Source: Devosia sp. 67-54 (lineage in GTDB: Bacteria > Pseudomonadota > Alphaproteobacteria > Rhizobiales > Devosiaceae). Taken from it: a stretch of 64,000 nt of DNA. Positions 53,386 through 64,000 of the stretch are shown here, one piece after another. The stretch is taken from contig NZ_MKVA01000005.1 in the NCBI RefSeq assembly GCF_001899075.1, forward strand, positions 248,001 through 312,000, in the 5' to 3' direction. Both the position numbers and the translations under genes were made by a program. The notes beneath the pieces are model-generated. The model was not told where the DNA came from and did not search any database. It saw only the letters and a list, made by a program, of their open reading frames with translations. Position 1 is the stretch's first letter; each line of letters begins with the position of its first letter.

Positions 53386-55242
53386 ATGGCCGGCGAGGCG
53401 ATTGCGCACGGAACCGAAATCGCGGTGGCGGCGGCCAGCAGCATCGATCTGGTGCAGGTCGTGGCGCTGCTGGCGGCCGGCGTCATCGCCGTGCCGATCT
53501 TCAAGCGCGCCGGCCTCGGCTCGGTGCTCGGCTATCTCGCCGCCGGCCTCGCCATCGGACCGTTCGGCCTCAGGCTGATCGCCGACCCCGAGGCGATCCT
53601 GCACGTCTCCGAGCTCGGCGTGGTGCTGTTCCTGTTCATCGTCGGGCTCGAAATGGAGCCGAGCCGGCTGTGGAGCCTGCGCAAGCAGATCTTCGGCGTC
53701 GGCGTGCTGCAGGTGGCGCTGTGCGGCGCGCTGCTCACCGGGGCAGGGGTGCTGCTCGGCTTTGCGCCGGCGGTGGCGTTCGTCGCCGGCATGGGGTTCG
53801 TTTTGACCTCCACCGCCATCGTCATGCAGCTGCTGACCGAGCGCGGCGAGCTGGCGTCGCCGCCCGGGCAGCGGATCGTCTCCATCCTCCTGCTCGAGGA
53901 CCTCGCCATCGTGCCGCTGCTGGCCGTCGTGGCGCTGCTGGCGCCGCGCGCCGCCGACGCCGCCGGGGCGACGCCGGTGTGGCTCGCCATCCTCATCGCC
54001 GTCGGCTGCGTCGCGGCGCTCAACCTCATCGGCCGCTGGGTGCTCAACCCGCTGTTCCGCATTCTCGCCAACGCGCAGGCGCGCGAGGTGATGACCGCCG
54101 CGGCGCTGCTGGTGGTGCTGGGCGCGGCGCTGTTGTTCCAGTTCGGCGGGCTCAGCATGGCGATGGGCGCCTTCCTTGCCGGCGTGCTGCTTTCCACCTC
54201 GACCTTCAAGCATCAGCTCGAGGCCGATATCGAGCCGTTCCGCGGCATCCTGCTCGGACTGTTCTTCCTCGCCGTCGGTATGTCGCTCGACGTCACCATC
54301 GTCGCCCAGAACTGGCGCATGCTGATCGTCACGGTCGTCGCCTACATGGCGATCAAGGGCGGGGCGATCTTCGTCCTGGCGCGGCTGCTGAAATCGAGCT
54401 TCGCCGAGGCGCTGGAGCGGGCGCTGCTGATGGCGCAGGGCGGCGAGTTCGCCTTCGTGCTCTACACCACCGCCGCCGCCTCCGGCCTGATCAGCGCCGA
54501 CCAGCAGGCGGTGTTTTCGGCCACCGTCATCATCTCGATGGTGCTGACGCCGCTGACCATCCAGGCGCTGCGCCTGCTGCCGCGGCCGGCGCAGTCGATG
54601 GACGGCGTCGAGGAGCCCGACGGGCTCAGCGGCGACGTGCTGGTCATCGGCTTCGGCCGCTTCGGCCAGATCACCAGCCAGGCGCTGCTCGCCAGGGGCC
54701 ACAAGCTCAGCCTGATCGACACCGACACCGAGATGATCCGCGTCGCCGCGCAGTTCGGCGCCAAGGTCTATTATGGCGACGGCACGCGGCTCGACATCCT
54801 GCGCGCCGCCGGCATCGAAAAGGTCGATTTGGTGGTCATCGCCGTCGACAAGCGCGCCGATGCGCTCAGGATCGCCGAGCTGATCCATGCGGAGTTTCCG
54901 CTGGTCAAGGTGATGGCGCGCGCCTTCGACCGCGGCGCCGCGCTCGATCTGGTCAAGGCGGGCGTCGACTACCAGATCCGCGAAATGTTCGAATCCGCGC
55001 TGGTGCTCGGCGGCGAGGCGCTGCGGCTGCTCGGCTCGTCCGACGAGGAGGTGGCCGACGTGCTCGATGGCGTGCGCGAGCGCGACCGCCAGCGTTTCGC
55101 GGCGCAGCTCGTCGGCGGGCTGCGCGCCGGCCGCGACCTGCTGCTCTCCAACGCCGAGGAGCAGGCGCGCGAAAGCGGCGCCGTCACCGGCCCCTCCGAG
55201 CCGGTCATGCTCGACCCCGCCCCGCAGAAGGCCGACAACTAG
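53386..55242 (+). CDS. Monovalent cation:proton antiporter-2 (CPA2, KefB/C-like) with TrkA-N domain
   Basis: 618-residue membrane protein. The transport domain, about 12-13 helices, runs from LVQVVALLAAGVIAVPIFKR to about residue 385, with GLEMEPSRLWSLRKQIFGVG and the ILLLEDLAIVPLLAVVALLA segment carrying the antiporter acids. A TrkA-N Rossmann domain follows (VLVIGFGRFGQITSQALLAR; YYGDGTRLDILRAAGIEKVD), typical of Kef glutathione-gated K+ efflux. No KefF/KefG-type oxidoreductase is encoded nearby. It is co-directional with the AI-2E-family gene. Confidence 0.9.
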   Translation: MAGEAIAHGTEIAVAAASSIDLVQVVALLAAGVIAVPIFKRAGLGSVLGYLAAGLAIGPFGLRLIADPEAILHVSELGVVLFLFIVGLEMEPSRLWSLRKQIFGVGVLQVALCGALLTGAGVLLGFAPAVAFVAGMGFVLTSTAIVMQLLTERGELASPPGQRIVSILLLEDLAIVPLLAVVALLAPRAADAAGATPVWLAILIAVGCVAALNLIGRWVLNPLFRILANAQAREVMTAAALLVVLGAALLFQFGGLSMAMGAFLAGVLLSTSTFKHQLEADIEPFRGILLGLFFLAVGMSLDVTIVAQNWRMLIVTVVAYMAIKGGAIFVLARLLKSSFAEALERALLMAQGGEFAFVLYTTAAASGLISADQQAVFSATVIISMVLTPLTIQALRLLPRPAQSMDGVEEPDGLSGDVLVIGFGRFGQITSQALLARGHKLSLIDTDTEMIRVAAQFGAKVYYGDGTRLDILRAAGIEKVDLVVIAVDKRADALRIAELIHAEFPLVKVMARAFDRGAALDLVKAGVDYQIREMFESALVLGGEALRLLGSSDEEVADVLDGVRERDRQRFAAQLVGGLRAGRDLLLSNAEEQARESGAVTGPSEPVMLDPAPQKADN

Positions 55243-55258
55243 CCACGTCCACGCTGGC

Positions 55259-55352
55259 GCCCCGCAAGGGGGAGGGGAGCCCGACTGAAGCACCGCAAAA
55301 TGCGGCTCTATCGCCCCCCTCCCCCTTGCGGGGAGGGGATGGGGGTGGGGGC
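55259..55352. repeat. Palindromic intergenic repeat, copy C (left end truncated)
   Basis: About 94 bp. It keeps both inner arms (CCCCGCAAGGGGGAGGGG and its inverse), the core (AGCCCGACTGAAGCA to TCTATCGC) and the right outer arm GGGGGTGGGGGC, but lacks the left outer CCCCCACCCC. Same orientation as copy A. It lies between the antiporter stop and the convergent acyltransferase stop. Confidence 0.85.
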
Positions 55353-55388
55353 CACAAGCGCTGTCGCCTCGAACCGTCGAGAACCGAT

Positions 55389-57272
55389 TCAACGACCGGC
55401 CGCCGCAACGACCTGCTGCGCCAGCAGCCGCGCGGCGCTCAGCGTCGGATGGTGGAAGTCGAAATAGAGCACGATGCCGTCGCGGTAGGTGAGGCAGGTG
55501 CCGTTCGGGCAATAGAGGTCCGTCGGCCGCACCACGATGGCGCCGGTGTGCGCAACGATGGCGTCGAGCCCCGCCAGCGTGCCCTTGAGCCGCTGCTCGT
55601 AGGTCGCAAGCGGGTACGACACCGGATCGAATGTGCCGTCGCGCCAGTCGAGCCGCGCCAGCCGGGTCGGCACGATGCCGTCGACGGTCGGCACCGGGTA
55701 GAGCAGCACCACCGTGCGTCCCGCCGCCCGCAGCTGCGCCACCGCATCGGCGAGGCCGGGGAGAACGTCGTTCAACTCGGCCGCGTCGTCGGCGATCACC
55801 AGCGCCGCGAGCACGATGGTGCGGATCTCGGGATGGGCGAGAAGGTGCGCCAGCACCGCCTGGTTGTGCGCGGCGCAGTTCGGCCGGCCGGGCGGATTGT
55901 AGCCGAGCCCGGGCGAGCAGGCGGAGCTGGTGAATTCCGCCACCGAGCCGCCGCCGGCGCCCTCGATCTCGCCCAGCGCATAGGCGAGTTCGACGCCGTG
56001 GCTGTCGGCCCAGACCGCCATCGTCGGGGCCGCCTTGGCGCCGAGCACGCAGGCCTGGTCGGGCGGGATCGGGGCGTTGAGCTCGTGGCAGTCGTCGCGG
56101 CGCGGCGAGATGTCGTCGGCGAAGGCGGCGAGCCGCGCCGCCTCGGTCGGCAGCCGCCCTGGCAGTCCGCCGCTCATCAGCAGAACCTGACCAGCGATAA
56201 CCAGCGACACTGTCACGGCGGCCGCGCCGGCGAGGATGATGCGGCGCGTGAGGAAAGTCCGGCTACGGAACGGCTGCTCCACATATTTCCAGCTCAGCAC
56301 CGCCAGCGGCACCGACAGCCATACCAGCACCATGCCCTCGCTGGTCGTCAGCGGCCGCAGCAGCCAGTAGCTCGCCAGCGACAGCAGCGGCCAGTGCCAC
56401 AGATACAGCGAGTACGAGACCAGTCCGACGCCCACCAGCGGCGGCGTCCGCAGCACCGCGCCCACCGCGGTTCCCGGGGCGTAGCGGATGAGCAGCGCCG
56501 TGCCCAGCGTCGGCAGCAGCGCGATCCAGCCGGGGAACGGCATGCCGGCGGGCAGGGCGAAAACGGTCCAGCCGATGGCCGTAACCGCAACGATCGCCAG
56601 TACTTCGCGGGCCCAGCGCGGCAGGTCCGGCGCCACTCCCAGCGCCAGCAGCGCGCCGAGCCACAATTCCCACGCCCGGGTCAGCGGCAGGTAGAAGGCA
56701 TAGCTCGGCTGCACCGGGCTCGCGAGCACGCTCAGCGCCAGCGACAGCGCCGCCAGCACGGCGATCACCGCCACCGTTCCCCGCGGCAGCCATCGCACCA
56801 GCGCCAGCAGCAAGAGCGGGAAGAACAGGTAGAACTGCTCCTCCACCGCCAGCGACCAGGTATGCAGCAGCGGGTAGCTCTCGGCCGGCGCGGCGAAATA
56901 GCCGGTGTTGACGGCAAAGAAGATGTTGGAGGCGAACAGCGCCGTCCAGCGCAGCGAATCCCCGAAGCGTTCGAGGTCCTGCGGCACCATGAGCAGCAGC
57001 GCGGCGATGGCCGTCGCCACGATCACCACGAGCAGCGCCGGCCCGATGCGCCGCGCCCGCCGCTCGTAGAAGCGCCAGAGCGAGAAGCGGCCGCCGGCCA
57101 TCTCGGCGGCGAGCAGCCGGGTGATCAGATACCCCGAGATGACGAAGAAGATGTCGACGCCGACGAAGCCGCCGGGCATGCCGCCCCAGCCGGAATGGTA
57201 GAGCAGCACCGGGATGATCGCGAGGCTGCGCAGCCCGTCGATCTCCCGTTCCCTGGGCAGGCCCTCAGTCAC
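55389..57272 (-). CDS. Acyltransferase-3 / SGNH fusion membrane protein (OafA/YrhL-like)
   Basis: 627 residues. The N-terminal approximately 370 form the acyltransferase-3 domain with ten helices: EIDGLRSLAIIPVLLYHSGW, FVGVDIFFVISGYLITRLLA, RFYERRARRIGPALLVVIVA, and LLHTWSLAVEEQFYLFFPLL with the conserved E/Q. The C-terminal periplasmic SGNH domain has MAVWADSHGVELAYALGEIE (DSH nucleophile block) and FDFHHPTLSAARLL (DxxH block). Such proteins O-acetylate surface polysaccharides. The GTG at 57272 (GTGACTGAGGG) is the preferred start; a TTG at 57356 would add 28 residues without homologous character. It stands alone, divergent from glgP. Confidence 0.88.
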   Translation of the reverse strand: MTEGLPREREIDGLRSLAIIPVLLYHSGWGGMPGGFVGVDIFFVISGYLITRLLAAEMAGGRFSLWRFYERRARRIGPALLVVIVATAIAALLLMVPQDLERFGDSLRWTALFASNIFFAVNTGYFAAPAESYPLLHTWSLAVEEQFYLFFPLLLLALVRWLPRGTVAVIAVLAALSLALSVLASPVQPSYAFYLPLTRAWELWLGALLALGVAPDLPRWAREVLAIVAVTAIGWTVFALPAGMPFPGWIALLPTLGTALLIRYAPGTAVGAVLRTPPLVGVGLVSYSLYLWHWPLLSLASYWLLRPLTTSEGMVLVWLSVPLAVLSWKYVEQPFRSRTFLTRRIILAGAAAVTVSLVIAGQVLLMSGGLPGRLPTEAARLAAFADDISPRRDDCHELNAPIPPDQACVLGAKAAPTMAVWADSHGVELAYALGEIEGAGGGSVAEFTSSACSPGLGYNPPGRPNCAAHNQAVLAHLLAHPEIRTIVLAALVIADDAAELNDVLPGLADAVAQLRAAGRTVVLLYPVPTVDGIVPTRLARLDWRDGTFDPVSYPLATYEQRLKGTLAGLDAIVAHTGAIVVRPTDLYCPNGTCLTYRDGIVLYFDFHHPTLSAARLLAQQVVAAAGR

Positions 57273-57425
57273 GCGTTCCGGCTCGAAATCTGGTGTCCCC
57301 GCATGCTCATAGCCGGATCGGCGGGTCCGGCAAAGCGGCGGGCGCGGGGCTTCCAACCGCTTTGGATTGATGCAATGGTGCTCGAACTAGAGGGGAATAC
57401 ATCGTCATGCTGATCGGATTGCGTC

Positions 57426-59903
<2,478 letters not shown>

Positions 59904-59915
59904 GGGGCGTAACCG

Positions 59916-62108
59916 GTGGAGAAGTGGCAGGCCCATCCCGACGAGGTCGAGCAGATCGTCAAGGGGCAGTACGCGAACCCCTTCGCGATCCTCGGCCTGC
60001 AGCAGCCCTACGGCATCTGGGTGGCGCGCACCTTCATCCCGCATGCGCAATCGGTCGAGGCGTTCACCCGCGACGGCCGGCCGCTGGGGCAGCTGCTGCG
60101 CCGCGACGAGGCCGGCTTCTTCGAGGGTCGGGTCGACGTCGAGCAGCGCCAGCCGATCCGCTACCGCGCCCGCAACGAGGGCGGCGAGTGGGACGTGTTC
60201 GATCCCTACAGCTTCGGTCCGGTGCTCGGGCCGATGGACGATTACTACATCAACGAGGGCACGCATCTGCGGCTGTTCGACAAGCTCGGTGCGCATGCGA
60301 TGGAGTTCGAGGGCGTGCCCGGCGTGCATTTCGCCGTGTGGGCGCCCAATGCGCGGCGCGTCTCGGTGGTCGGGCCGTTCAACGACTGGGACGGCCGCCG
60401 CCATCCGATGCGCAACCGCATCGATACCGGCGTGTGGGAGGTGTTCATCCCCGCGATCGGGCCGGGCACCATCTACAAGTACGAGATCGTCGGGCCCGAC
60501 GGCACGCTCCGCCCGCTGAAGGCCGACCCGTTCGCGCGACAGTCGGAGCTCAGGCCGAAGACCGCCTCGATCGTCGCCGATCCGACGCCGTTCGAGTGGA
60601 GCGACGGCAAATATCTCGAGGCGCGCGGCAAGAAGGACTGGCGGCGCGCCCCGGTCTCCATCTACGAGGTGCATCTGGGCTCGTGGCGCAAGCGCGCCGA
60701 CGGCCAGTTCATGAGCTACGACCAGCTGGCGGAGCAATTGGTGCCCTACGCCAAGGACATGGGCTTCACCCATCTCGAGCTGCTGCCGATCTCCGAGCAT
60801 CCGTTCGATCCGAGCTGGGGCTACCAGCCGACCGGGCTCTATTCGCCCACCTCGCGCTTCGGCGAGCCGGCGGCGTTCAAGCGCTTCGTCGATGCGGCGC
60901 ACAAGGCGGGCCTCGGCGTCATCCTCGACTGGGTGCCGGCGCATTTTCCTACCGACGAGCACGGGCTGGCGCAGTTCGACGGAACGGCGCTCTACGAGCA
61001 TGCCGATCCGCGCCAGGGCTACCACCCGGACTGGAATACGGCGATCTACAATTTCGGGCGCAAGGAGGTCGCATCGTACCTCGTCAACAATGCGCTCTAC
61101 TGGTTCGAGGAGTTCCACGTCGATGGCCTGCGCGTCGATGCGGTGGCCTCGATGCTGTATCTCGACTATTCCCGCCAGCCGGGGGAGTGGGTGCCCAACC
61201 AGTTCGGCGGCAACCACAATCTCGAGGCGGTGGAGTTCCTGCGCCGCGTCAATTCCGAGGTCTACCGGCTGCATCCGGGGGTGATGATGATCGCCGAGGA
61301 ATCGACCGCCTGGAGCGGCGTGTCGGCGCCGGTGCATGCGGGCGGGCTGGGCTTCGGCTTCAAGTGGAACATGGGGTTCATGAACGACACGCTGCGCTAC
61401 ATGGCGCGCAACCCCATCCATCGGCGCTACCACCATAACGACATGACGTTCGCGGCGCTCTATGCGTTCAGCGAGAACTACGTGCTGCCGCTCAGCCATG
61501 ACGAGGTGGTGCACGGCAAGGGCTCGCTGATCGCCAAGATGAGCGGCGACGACTGGCAGCAGTTTGCGACGCTGCGTGCCTACTACGCCTTCATGTGGGG
61601 CTGGCCGGGCAAGAAGCTGCTGTTCATGGGCCAGGAATTTGCCCAGCGCGAGGAATGGAACGAGTCCAAGGGGCTCGATTGGTGGCTGCTCGATGCCGGC
61701 ATGCACGAGGGCGTGCGCCGGCTGATCATGGACCTCAACGGCGCCTATCGCGAGCTCGCGGCCCTGCATGGGCGCGACAACGAGCCGGAAGGCTTCGAAT
61801 GGCTGATCGGCAACGACCACGCCAATTCGGTGTTCGCCTGGACGCGGCGCTCGGACGGGGCGAGCCCGGTGGTGGTGATCGCCAATCTGACGCCGGTGCC
61901 GCGCGAGACCTATCGGGTGCCGATGCCGCGTGCCGGCCAGTGGAGCGAGCGCATCAACACCGACGCCGGCTGGTATGGCGGGTCGAATTCGGGCAACCAG
62001 GGAAAGGTGGAGGCCCGGCCGAGCGAGGGGAATAGCTGGATGCCGGCCTATGCGGATCTCTACGTGCCGCCGCTGGCAACCTTGTATCTGAAATACGACC
62101 CGGACTGA
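59916..62108 (+). CDS. glgB: 1,4-alpha-glucan branching enzyme
   Basis: 730-residue GH13 enzyme that forms alpha-1,6 branches in glycogen. It has an N1 domain ([20 protein letters not shown]), a CBM48 region ([20 protein letters not shown]), and the catalytic barrel with [40 protein letters not shown] (nucleophile Asp), [14 protein letters not shown] (acid Glu) and [15 protein letters not shown]. The GTG start at 59916 is preceded by AAGGGG. glgC begins 20 bases after its stop. Confidence 0.97.
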   Translation: MEKWQAHPDEVEQIVKGQYANPFAILGLQQPYGIWVARTFIPHAQSVEAFTRDGRPLGQLLRRDEAGFFEGRVDVEQRQPIRYRARNEGGEWDVFDPYSFGPVLGPMDDYYINEGTHLRLFDKLGAHAMEFEGVPGVHFAVWAPNARRVSVVGPFNDWDGRRHPMRNRIDTGVWEVFIPAIGPGTIYKYEIVGPDGTLRPLKADPFARQSELRPKTASIVADPTPFEWSDGKYLEARGKKDWRRAPVSIYEVHLGSWRKRADGQFMSYDQLAEQLVPYAKDMGFTHLELLPISEHPFDPSWGYQPTGLYSPTSRFGEPAAFKRFVDAAHKAGLGVILDWVPAHFPTDEHGLAQFDGTALYEHADPRQGYHPDWNTAIYNFGRKEVASYLVNNALYWFEEFHVDGLRVDAVASMLYLDYSRQPGEWVPNQFGGNHNLEAVEFLRRVNSEVYRLHPGVMMIAEESTAWSGVSAPVHAGGLGFGFKWNMGFMNDTLRYMARNPIHRRYHHNDMTFAALYAFSENYVLPLSHDEVVHGKGSLIAKMSGDDWQQFATLRAYYAFMWGWPGKKLLFMGQEFAQREEWNESKGLDWWLLDAGMHEGVRRLIMDLNGAYRELAALHGRDNEPEGFEWLIGNDHANSVFAWTRRSDGASPVVVIANLTPVPRETYRVPMPRAGQWSERINTDAGWYGGSNSGNQGKVEARPSEGNSWMPAYADLYVPPLATLYLKYDPD

Positions 62109-62128
62109 TCCGGGCGAGGAGGGAGACC

Positions 62129-63400
62129 ATGGCAGACTACCGGACCCCATCGCCGCTGGCGCGCGAGGCGATGGCCTATGTGCTCGCCGGGGGGCGCGGC
62201 ACGCGGCTTTACGATCTCACCGACCGGCGCGCCAAGCCGGCGGTGTATTTCGGCGGCAAGTCGCGCATCATCGATTTCGCGCTGTCCAACGCGCTGAACT
62301 CGGGCATCCGCCGCATCTCGGTGGCGACGCAATACCAGGCGCACAGCCTGATCCGCCATCTGCAGCGCGGCTGGAACTTCCTCAGGACCGAGCGCAACGA
62401 GAGTTTCGACATCCTGCCGGCGAGCCAGCGGGTCAGCGAAACGCAATGGTACGAGGGCACCGCCGACGCCGTGTACCAGAACATGGACATCATCGAGGAT
62501 TACGGGCCGCGCTACATCGTGCTCCTGGCGGGCGACCACATCTACAAGATGGACTACGAGATCATGCTGCGCCAGCACGTCGACACCGGCGCCGACGTGA
62601 CCATCGGCTGCCTCGAAGTGCCGCGCATGGAAGCCACCGGCTTTGGCGTCATGCATGTCGACGGCCGCGACCGGATCGTCGATTTCGTCGAAAAGCCGAA
62701 GGACCCGCCGGGCATCCCGGACAACCCGGACTACGCGCTCGCCTCGATGGGCATCTATGTGTTCGAGACGCGCTTCCTGATGGAGCAGTTGCGCCGCGAC
62801 GCCGCGACCGAAGGTTCGGCGCGCGATTTCGGCAAGGACATCATCCCTTACATCGTCAAGAACGGCTCGGCCTGGGCGCACCGCTTCCCGCGCTCCTGCG
62901 TGCGCTCGGCCAACGAAGAGGTGGCGTACTGGCGCGACGTGGGCACTATCGATGCCTACTGGAAAGCCAATGTCGATCTGACCGACGTCAACCCGCAGCT
63001 CGACCTCTACGACCGCGACTGGCCGATCTGGACCTTCGCCGAGATCACGCCACCGGCCAAGTTCGTGCACGATTTCGAGGGACGGCGCGGCGAGGCGGTC
63101 AATTCGCTGGTCTCGGGCGATTGCATCGTGTCGGGCGGCCGGCTCGAGCGTACGCTGCTGTCGACCGGCTCGCGCGTCCACTCCTACTCGCTGCTGCACG
63201 AGGCGGTGGTGCTGCCGTACTGCACCATCAACCGCGGCGTGCGCCTGCACAAGGTGGTGGTCGACCGCGGCGTCGTCATGCCCGAAGGGCTGGTGGTCGG
63301 CGAGGATCCGGATTTCGACAAGCGCTGGTTCCGCCGCACCGACGACGGCGTCACGCTGATCACGCAGCCGATGATCGACCACTATCTGGCCAACAAATGA
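62129..63400 (+). CDS. glgC: Glucose-1-phosphate adenylyltransferase
   Basis: 423-residue ADP-glucose pyrophosphorylase, the committed step of glycogen synthesis. The N-terminal nucleotide site is [60 protein letters not shown] and [17 protein letters not shown] follow, then the left-handed beta-helix domain ([20 protein letters not shown]). GAGGAGGGAG precedes the ATG. The stop overlaps the glgA start by four bases (ATGA). Confidence 0.97.
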   Translation: MADYRTPSPLAREAMAYVLAGGRGTRLYDLTDRRAKPAVYFGGKSRIIDFALSNALNSGIRRISVATQYQAHSLIRHLQRGWNFLRTERNESFDILPASQRVSETQWYEGTADAVYQNMDIIEDYGPRYIVLLAGDHIYKMDYEIMLRQHVDTGADVTIGCLEVPRMEATGFGVMHVDGRDRIVDFVEKPKDPPGIPDNPDYALASMGIYVFETRFLMEQLRRDAATEGSARDFGKDIIPYIVKNGSAWAHRFPRSCVRSANEEVAYWRDVGTIDAYWKANVDLTDVNPQLDLYDRDWPIWTFAEITPPAKFVHDFEGRRGEAVNSLVSGDCIVSGGRLERTLLSTGSRVHSYSLLHEAVVLPYCTINRGVRLHKVVVDRGVVMPEGLVVGEDPDFDKRWFRRTDDGVTLITQPMIDHYLANK

Positions 63401-64000
63401 TCGAGGTCATCTCCGTCGCGTCGGAGGCCTACCCGCTGGTCAAGACGGGCGGGCTGGCGGATGTGACCGGCGCGCTGCCGGGCGCGCTGCAGAGCCACGG
63501 CGTGACGATGCGCACCCTGCTGCCGGGCTACCCGGCGGTGCTGGGGGCGATCGAGAACCCGCAGGTGCTGGCGACCTATCCGGCGTTCTTCGGCGGCATG
63601 GCCGAGCTCGTCGCCGGCCGCGCCAAGGGGCTCGACATCATCGCGCTGCGCGCCGACCACCTCTACGACCGGCCGGGCAATCCGTATCTGGGGCCCGACC
63701 GCAAGGACTGGCCCGACAATTGGCGGCGCTTCGCGGCGCTGAGCTATGCCGCCTACGAGCTCGGGCGCGGCATGGTCGACGGCATCAATCCCGACATCCT
63801 CCACTGCCACGACTGGCAGGCCGGGCTGGTGCCGGTCTATGCGCGCTTCAACGGCGGCGTGCGCGCCAAGACCATCCAGACCGTGCACAACATCGCGTTC
63901 CAGGGCCTGTTCGGCTGGGACATCTTCGCCGAGCTCCGCATGGACGACCGGGCGGCGCGCGAGAGCGCCATCGAGTATTACGGCCTCATCAACTACCTCA
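63397..64000 (+). CDS. glgA: Glycogen synthase (partial, cut by window end)
   Basis: The first 201 residues of a GT5 ADP-glucose-dependent glycogen synthase. The N-terminus [20 protein letters not shown] carries the KTGGLADV motif that binds ADP-glucose. [18 protein letters not shown] and [19 protein letters not shown] are family motifs. The ATG overlaps the glgC stop (ATGA), indicating coupling. The rest of the gene lies beyond the window. Confidence 0.96.
   Translation, partial: MIEVISVASEAYPLVKTGGLADVTGALPGALQSHGVTMRTLLPGYPAVLGAIENPQVLATYPAFFGGMAELVAGRAKGLDIIALRADHLYDRPGNPYLGPDRKDWPDNWRRFAALSYAAYELGRGMVDGINPDILHCHDWQAGLVPVYARFNGGVRAKTIQTVHNIAFQGLFGWDIFAELRMDDRAARESAIEYYGLINYL

Noticed and set aside
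47896-55352. GC-rich palindromic repeats considered as ends of an insertion sequence or transposon
   Set aside because: No transposase or remnant lies between them; the intervening genes are ordinary, and each copy is a self-contained palindrome.

Overview
High-GC DNA (roughly two thirds G+C by eye) with dense operons, ATGA/GTGA start-stop overlaps, many ABC importers, a DUF2336/PilZ pair, a Sinorhizobium-like phosphonoacetate pathway and the glycogen gene order glgP-glgB-glgC-glgA. Together these point to an alphaproteobacterium of the Hyphomicrobiales (Rhizobiales) type. The genus cannot be fixed from this window. The segment looks chromosomal (tRNA, housekeeping glycogen genes). There is no phage, CRISPR or intact insertion sequence.

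Region 1 (1-24474) is a carbohydrate scavenging zone. It holds one leftward MalE/MalF-type importer (partial), a GntR and a ROK regulator, a six-hairpin glycosidase, and a rightward MalE-F-G importer. A GNAT enzyme, a GH3 (NagZ-like) glycosidase, a complete oligopeptide/oligosaccharide-type importer with two ATPases and a secreted NodB deacetylase follow. This set fits uptake and trimming of amino-sugar oligosaccharides. A LacI regulator then precedes another MalE-F-G importer and a 705-residue ADP-ribosylglycohydrolase-like protein. The MalE-F-G cassettes seen in full have no ATPase of their own.

Region 2 (24475-35607) is a phosphonate island in two convergent transcription units. The rightward unit carries an importer (binding protein, two permeases, ATPase) and a formylglycine-type phosphonate monoester hydrolase. 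The leftward unit carries PhnA phosphonoacetate hydrolase, PhnY phosphonoacetaldehyde dehydrogenase and a class III PLP enzyme (PbfA- or transaminase-like). A divergent LysR gene follows. A 24-bp element with 21 matches lies in front of both units in the same orientation, which suggests one regulon.

Region 3 (35604-42085) is a leftward nucleoside-scavenging operon: nucleoside hydrolase, binding protein, two permeases, and an adenosine deaminase reduced to its two ends (pseudogene). It is flanked by a LysR-type and an AraC-type regulator.

Region 4 (42086-57425) is mostly core and miscellaneous: DUF2336 and PilZ proteins, a CAU-anticodon tRNA, an alkyladenine DNA glycosylase, a LuxR-type regulator, a phosphohexomutase, a LysE exporter, a serine-tailed periplasmic protein, a TPR-sulfotransferase, a second nucleoside hydrolase, an AI-2E-family membrane protein, a CPA2 antiporter and an acyltransferase-3/SGNH protein. 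Three copies of an approximately 110-bp palindromic intergenic repeat lie here.

Region 5 (57426-64000) is the glycogen operon glgP, glgB, glgC, glgA (glgA cut by the window end). A recurring design feature is a perfect 10-12-bp GC stem-loop between the binding-protein gene and the first permease gene in five of the six importers.
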